64,000 bases of DNA from the NCBI GenBank assembly GCA_033964015.1, contig CM066916.1:14982501-15046500 (forward strand), read 5' to 3'. The translations under genes and the position numbers were made by a program. This DNA comes from Scolanthus callimorphus (lineage: Eukaryota; Cnidaria; Anthozoa; Actiniaria; Edwardsiidae). This document shows, piece after piece, positions 61,801 through 64,000 of the stretch. Each line of letters starts with the position of its first letter. Position 1 is the stretch's first letter. Below the pieces are notes generated by a model. It saw only the letters and a program-made list of their open reading frames with translations. It ran no database searches and had not been told where the DNA came from.

Positions 61801-62487
61801 TACCATGATTACAATCTTCGTAGATTTGACCACTTGGTATTGTATTGATAGGCCTTCTACTGCGCATGTTCATGCTGTTGTACGACCTGGAGGTGATTGA
61901 GGAGGAAGCGTTCGTGAAGTGGAAGGAGGATGTCAATGAGAAATATCCAGGCAAAGGCAAAGCTCTCTTCCAGGTAATAAGTGGAGACAGAGTGGCCGAG
62001 TGGTCAGAGCATCGTCCTCGTGACCCGATCACCCGAGTACGATCACCCGAGTACGATCACCCGAGTTCGAGTCCTCGCTCTTGCTACTCGACCATTCTTT
62101 ATACATAGCCGACTTGGTTTACCTGCCGGCCAGTTGGATGTCTTACATGTGTTGTATATGTGTGATAGGCGAAGAAACTAGCTGTAATGGCTGTGTTTCA
62201 GCGGTTACAAACTACTCTAAAATTCGAGTTCAGAAGGAATCACTTGGAAGCAGAAGATGGAATGGCTAGAGTGATTTAGTTATGAGCTTGGCTGCTTCTC
62301 TATAGGTTTCGCTTGTTATACTTGCGCGTTCGATATGAATTTTGTCATATAGCCTTTGACCGTCCATAAACTAGCATTACAATTTTCCAGTCTTGTGATG
62401 TGGTATCTGTGTTTTCTTCAGGTCAACACTTGGCTGACATGGCTGGAGACAGCAGACGAAGAGGGCTCAGAATCCGAACCCGAGTAA
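43867..62487 (+). CDS. EIF4G2: Eukaryotic translation initiation factor 4 gamma 2 (DAP5), 25 coding exons, probable GTG start
   Basis: eIF4G paralogue that binds eIF4A and eIF3 but lacks the N-terminal eIF4E/PABP region, and supports cap-independent translation. Exons: 43783-44001, 44945-45047, 45250-45363, 45922-45988, 47122-47213, 47795-47853, 49894-50004, 50317-50427, 50983-51054, 51875-52119, 54413-54659, 54774-54823, 55323-55397, 56194-56289, 56384-56463, 56982-57203, 58138-58240, 58345-58402, 58517-58563, 58762-58860, 59948-60006, 60658-60769, 61302-61398, 61852-61973, 62422-62487. About 881 aa (human 907). MIF4G spans about 40-290 (ILNKLTPDKFEKL, YAQLCLRLSEEAPNFDD), then a Gly/Pro/Arg linker, MA3 (about 515-660) and a C-terminal W2 domain (from about 690) with GKGKALFQVNTWLTWLE and an acidic tail. 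No in-frame ATG precedes the conserved QWVPQS segment, so GTG at 43867 is proposed. One-base frame breaks lie near 43925, 43975, 47140, 54583, 57020 and 58164; correcting all gives a length divisible by three. Confidence 0.92.
44002..44944. other. EIF4G2: First coding-region intron of EIF4G2
   Basis: AT-rich intron, GTATGT to TTTGCAG; no other feature recognised. Confidence 0.7.
46190..46905. mobile_element. Inverted-repeat element, TACCGTATTTACCCG family
   Basis: TTTACCGTATTTACCCGTAT at 46190 and inverse ACGGGTAAATACGGTA at about 46890. GGTGCGTCTTATA(T)AC follows both ends. A fragment of the same family lies at about 24575-24665. Within an EIF4G2 intron. Confidence 0.7.
47268..47456. repeat. 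Inverted-repeat MITE in an EIF4G2 intron
   Basis: GCCCGGTGCACATTAGCGAC and ...GTGTGCACCAGGCTTAAC form the ends. A half-copy (GAAAATATTGATTATTTCAA ... TAGTGTGCACCGGGCTT) lies at 63250-63347, beyond the EIF4G2 3' end. Confidence 0.6.
47995..49670. mobile_element. Foldback element with tandem units in its arms
   Basis: Left end AGTAGGGTCTGTTAGGGTCA and right end (plus strand) CTAACAGACCCTACT are inverted. The left arm holds about five direct copies of a ~125-bp unit (ACAAATGTTCCTTGGGTGAT, CACAAATGTTCGCCCTAGG, AAGGGATCTTTTGGGGGCTG) from 48050 to 48660. The right arm (48940-49640) holds diverged units in opposite orientation. The middle (48660-48930) is unique. Lies in the EIF4G2 intron 47854-49893. 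Confidence 0.82.
51055..51874. other. EIF4G2: EIF4G2 intron with an inverted-repeat fragment
   Basis: TGGAAAAAACGCGGGAAAAA near 51100 and TTACGCGGGAATTAATGGAT near 51698 share ACGCGGGA/TTACACGG words in mirrored order, suggesting a worn MITE. No exon in between. Confidence 0.4.
52270..52335 (+). repeat. Degenerate tRNA-derived SINE fragment
   Basis: GGAAGGTCGTGGGTTAGATTCCCAT resembles, in two halves (GAAGGTCGTGGGTT and GATTCCC), the 3' half of the tRNA-like element at 42705-42778. The A box is lost. It lies in the EIF4G2 intron just after the exon ending at 52119. Confidence 0.3.
52519..54287. mobile_element. TTAA-flanked element, 1.77 kb, with nested insertions
   Basis: GGACACCGTAAACCTTCGCG and inverse CGCGAAGGTTTACGGTATCC, flanked by TTAA at 52515-52518 and 54288-54291. 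Inside are a direct duplication of about 210 bp (52812-53020 and 53070-53275) and the palindromic insert at 53665-54000. No transposase ORF. Lies in the EIF4G2 intron just before the linker exon at 54413. Confidence 0.85.
53665..54000. mobile_element. GC-rich palindromic element nested in the 52519 element
   Basis: ATTAGACTGCTTGCAGCCCC and inverse GGGGCTGCAAGCAGTCTAAT are the ideal pair (the right end reads AGGGCTGCAAGCAGTC). Each arm has repeats of CGAACGTCCGTAAATCGAGAG, read in two registers, and CCCGCGGCGGCGCGC. An internal ~108-bp unit with GAGAGAGAGAGA is duplicated. Much more GC-rich than its host. Confidence 0.78.
55797..55995. mobile_element. Inverted-repeat MITE, copy 2 of 2
   Basis: ACAGCCGATTGCGTTTGACT and inverse AGTCAAACGCAATCGGCTGT. 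Same family as 39199-39462, but shorter in the right half. Lies in the EIF4G2 intron between 55397 and 56194. Confidence 0.78.
57225..57400. repeat. Inverted repeat after the MA3 exon
   Basis: GAACAGATTTCGTATGACTG at 57226 and its inverse CAGTCGTACGAAATCTGCTC at 57371 bound a CG-rich interior with GTGGTCGTGGCACGG / CACGGTCGCGGCACG. Degenerate kin at about 54930-55020. Confidence 0.65.
59160..59850. repeat. Tandem/inverted ~120-bp repeats in an EIF4G2 intron
   Basis: CGCCTAGTGCAGTCAACTGG and its inverse (TCGACTGCACTAGGCGTAAC) alternate four times, with AAGGCAAGGACCTGATTGGC and inverse GCCAATCAGGTCCTTGGCCT. The unit is itself a palindrome repeated in tandem. A related fragment lies near 2745-2830. 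Confidence 0.8.
61986..62084 (+). repeat. tRNA-derived (class II-like) element in an EIF4G2 intron
   Basis: A box TGGCCGAGTGG at 61993-62003 and B box AGTTCGAGTCC at 62064-62074. Three short tandem copies of GATCACCCGAGTAC fill the space between them. No clean acceptor stem is visible, so this reads as a Ser/Leu-tRNA-derived SINE fragment with an internal expansion. Confidence 0.45.
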
Positions 62488-63020
62488 TCTCACCGATCGT
62501 GACTATAGTCACACAAAAACCTAACAAAACCGTCATCTTTAGTGACGACAACCACCGAGTGTAATGCAGTTCCATCTGCAGCGAGTCGTGCTTGTCACCT
62601 CTGGTCTAGCTAATTGCCAACTGTATCAGTACTGGAATTATTGGATTATTCCACCCTCTCACAAGGCAGCAATGCGAATCTAGATTGTGGCCAACCAGTC
62701 GTCCAATAAATTGCTTTAATTGCTCAGTATTTAGCTGAAATAAAAAGCATAATGCATAATGCATTGGATCATTGCAGTATAGATCAACAGAATGATGAAC
62801 AGGAATTACGACAGATAATCTGAATTGTATTCTCACATCAGCTCTTGATGTAACGCATTTGTTTTCTCATGTTTGTATCCCATCTATTTCATTAGTAGTA
62901 CTCTATATATATTTGCTTGGATTGTTTTAAGCACTGTATTTTGTGTTGTACTTTTCATTACTGTGCTCTGTAAACAACTTTCAGTATGTCGTAATAAAGC
63001 GCATCTCGTGTTTGGTGGCA
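62488..63020 (+). terminator. EIF4G2: EIF4G2 3' UTR with three poly(A) signals
   Basis: Canonical AATAAA hexamers lie at 62705-62710, 62739-62744 and 62993-62998. The last is followed by a GT-rich stretch (CGTGTTTGGTGGCAG), typical of a downstream element, so cleavage near 63015-63020 is plausible. The site used is not shown by sequence alone. Confidence 0.6.
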
Positions 63021-63786
63021 GCTCGTGTCCATTGTGTTATTCTAGTTTTGTCACCGCTCCGATATTTTCTGAGGGAAACGATACAAATTCCAGTCATCCA
63101 CATAGCGTTCTCTAGTGGGCTATGGCGCCTTGCAACGGATAATGCTCTGTTGTCCTTAGCTTCCTCCGTTGTTGAATAAGGCAACGCTGCACTATTTTCC
63201 TAGTGCGACAAAAAAAACACATAAGATTGCTTTGGCAAAGTAATTTAATGATGATCCATGGAAAATATTGATTATTTCAATTATTTTCCCATGTTTTTTT
63301 TTTCATTGCAAAATAACGTCGTATGTCGCTAGTGTGCACCGGGCTTTATGAACACTAAGCGCGTTACGACGCTTATGACGAAGCGTCCCACCAAGACTCA
63401 GATAATCCAAGATGAAATTTACCCCTTCACTGTTCCAAGATACTTTGCGACAGCCACAAAATTTGCCACACTCAGGGGACTTAAGGCATTGGTCCATGCG
63501 GCCACGCCCTTAAAACATTCAATCAGTCCTTAATTTTTGATGAATTAAAGATAGGCTTCTTGTTCTGATATAATGTCGTAGGTCTCGTCATTCTTGATAA
63601 TTTTGTTGATTGTCGTTCCCATGGGAACCATTCTTAAACGTCCTCGGGAGGTATGCAAAAGTTACAAACTCTGGGGATTTAACAATGTGATGTGTTAAGG
63701 TCACCACAGGTATATCTGTTCCAATTCGAGAAAATGTGCATGTCATTTGGAATCCTATTTTAGGACACTGTGAAATTTGATATCCT
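63021..63786. other. 3' flank of EIF4G2: no gene recognised
   Basis: Contains the half-copy of the 47268-47456 repeat at 63250-63347. Short ORFs only. Confidence 0.5.
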
Positions 63787-63790
63787 TTAA

Positions 63791-64000
63791 AGGAGAACTC
63801 GCACGCTTAGTATTCGTCCACCGTGGACATAAAATAAGTAAAATTATAACCGTGAAAATACATTTACATTTGCCCGTAATAATCAAAATAATCCTCCAGA
63901 TTAATAGAAAAACCTTTCAAGTGTTGGACAAATGCAGTTCTAGGTTGTTTTGACATGTTTTCAAGAGGATGGAATTGGATTGCGATTTGAACTATTTTCT
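63791..64000. mobile_element. TTAA MITE, sister of the 663-908 element, cut by the window end
   Basis: After TTAA at 63787-63790 comes AGGAGAACTCGCACGCTTAG. The next 200 bp is the reverse complement of the 663-908 interior (CCACCGTGGACA, CCTCCAGATTAATAGAAAAA). The far end lies outside the window. Confidence 0.8.

Noticed and set aside
43867..62487. EIF4G1 or EIF4G3 instead of EIF4G2
   Set aside because: The protein starts just before MIF4G with no room for an eIF4E-binding region, and exon after exon aligns best to the DAP5 pattern, including the C-terminal W2 domain.
5019..62487. The three genes as pseudogenes because of frame breaks
   Set aside because: All breaks are single-base and at or beside homopolymers. 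More than 40 splice junctions, the stops and diagnostic motifs are intact, which decay would not spare.

Overview
This is nuclear DNA from an animal with intron-rich genes, most likely a cnidarian such as a coral or sea anemone. That placement is an inference from gene divergence, intron density and the type of repeats; nothing here fixes the species. There are no bacterial operons. Three conserved protein-coding genes were assembled exon by exon from splice sites, reading phase and family conservation.

Layout: (1) NAGK, N-acetyl-D-glucosamine kinase, minus strand, 22501 to 5019, nine exons, about 346 aa. (2) MAEA, the RING subunit of the CTLH/GID ubiquitin ligase, minus strand, 43140 to 24235, nine exons, about 387 aa. 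(3) EIF4G2 (DAP5/NAT1/p97), plus strand, from a probable GTG start at 43867 to a TAA at 62487, 25 coding exons plus a likely non-coding first exon, about 881 aa. MAEA and EIF4G2 are head-to-head over about 0.35 kb, so they may share a bidirectional promoter. NAGK follows MAEA on the same strand, about 1.7 kb downstream of its stop.

Coding exons make up only about 5 kb of the 64 kb. Introns and flanks are packed with non-autonomous mobile elements and tandem arrays. At least ten inverted-repeat elements sit between TTAA duplications (piggyBac/Kolobok type), with smaller groups flanked by TAA, TA, TTAAC or CATAGA. MAEA intron 6 holds a 5.4-kb retrotransposon remnant with split direct repeats (A1...B1-A2-B2, Ngaro-like), a two-exon gag-like ORF with a stop, and two internal minisatellites. 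A 42-bp satellite of about 60 copies fills NAGK intron 8. A ~127-bp array carrying paired CRE palindromes and E-boxes lies inside a TTAA element in NAGK intron 5. A 111-113-bp array in MAEA intron 2 repeats the exon-3 splice acceptor seven times.

All three genes contain single-base reading-frame breaks at homopolymers (about eight in all), while splice sites and all other codons are intact. The simplest reading is uncorrected long-read indel error, not pseudogenes. The three genes are unrelated housekeeping functions (amino-sugar salvage, ubiquitin ligation, cap-independent translation), and I see no pathway linking them.
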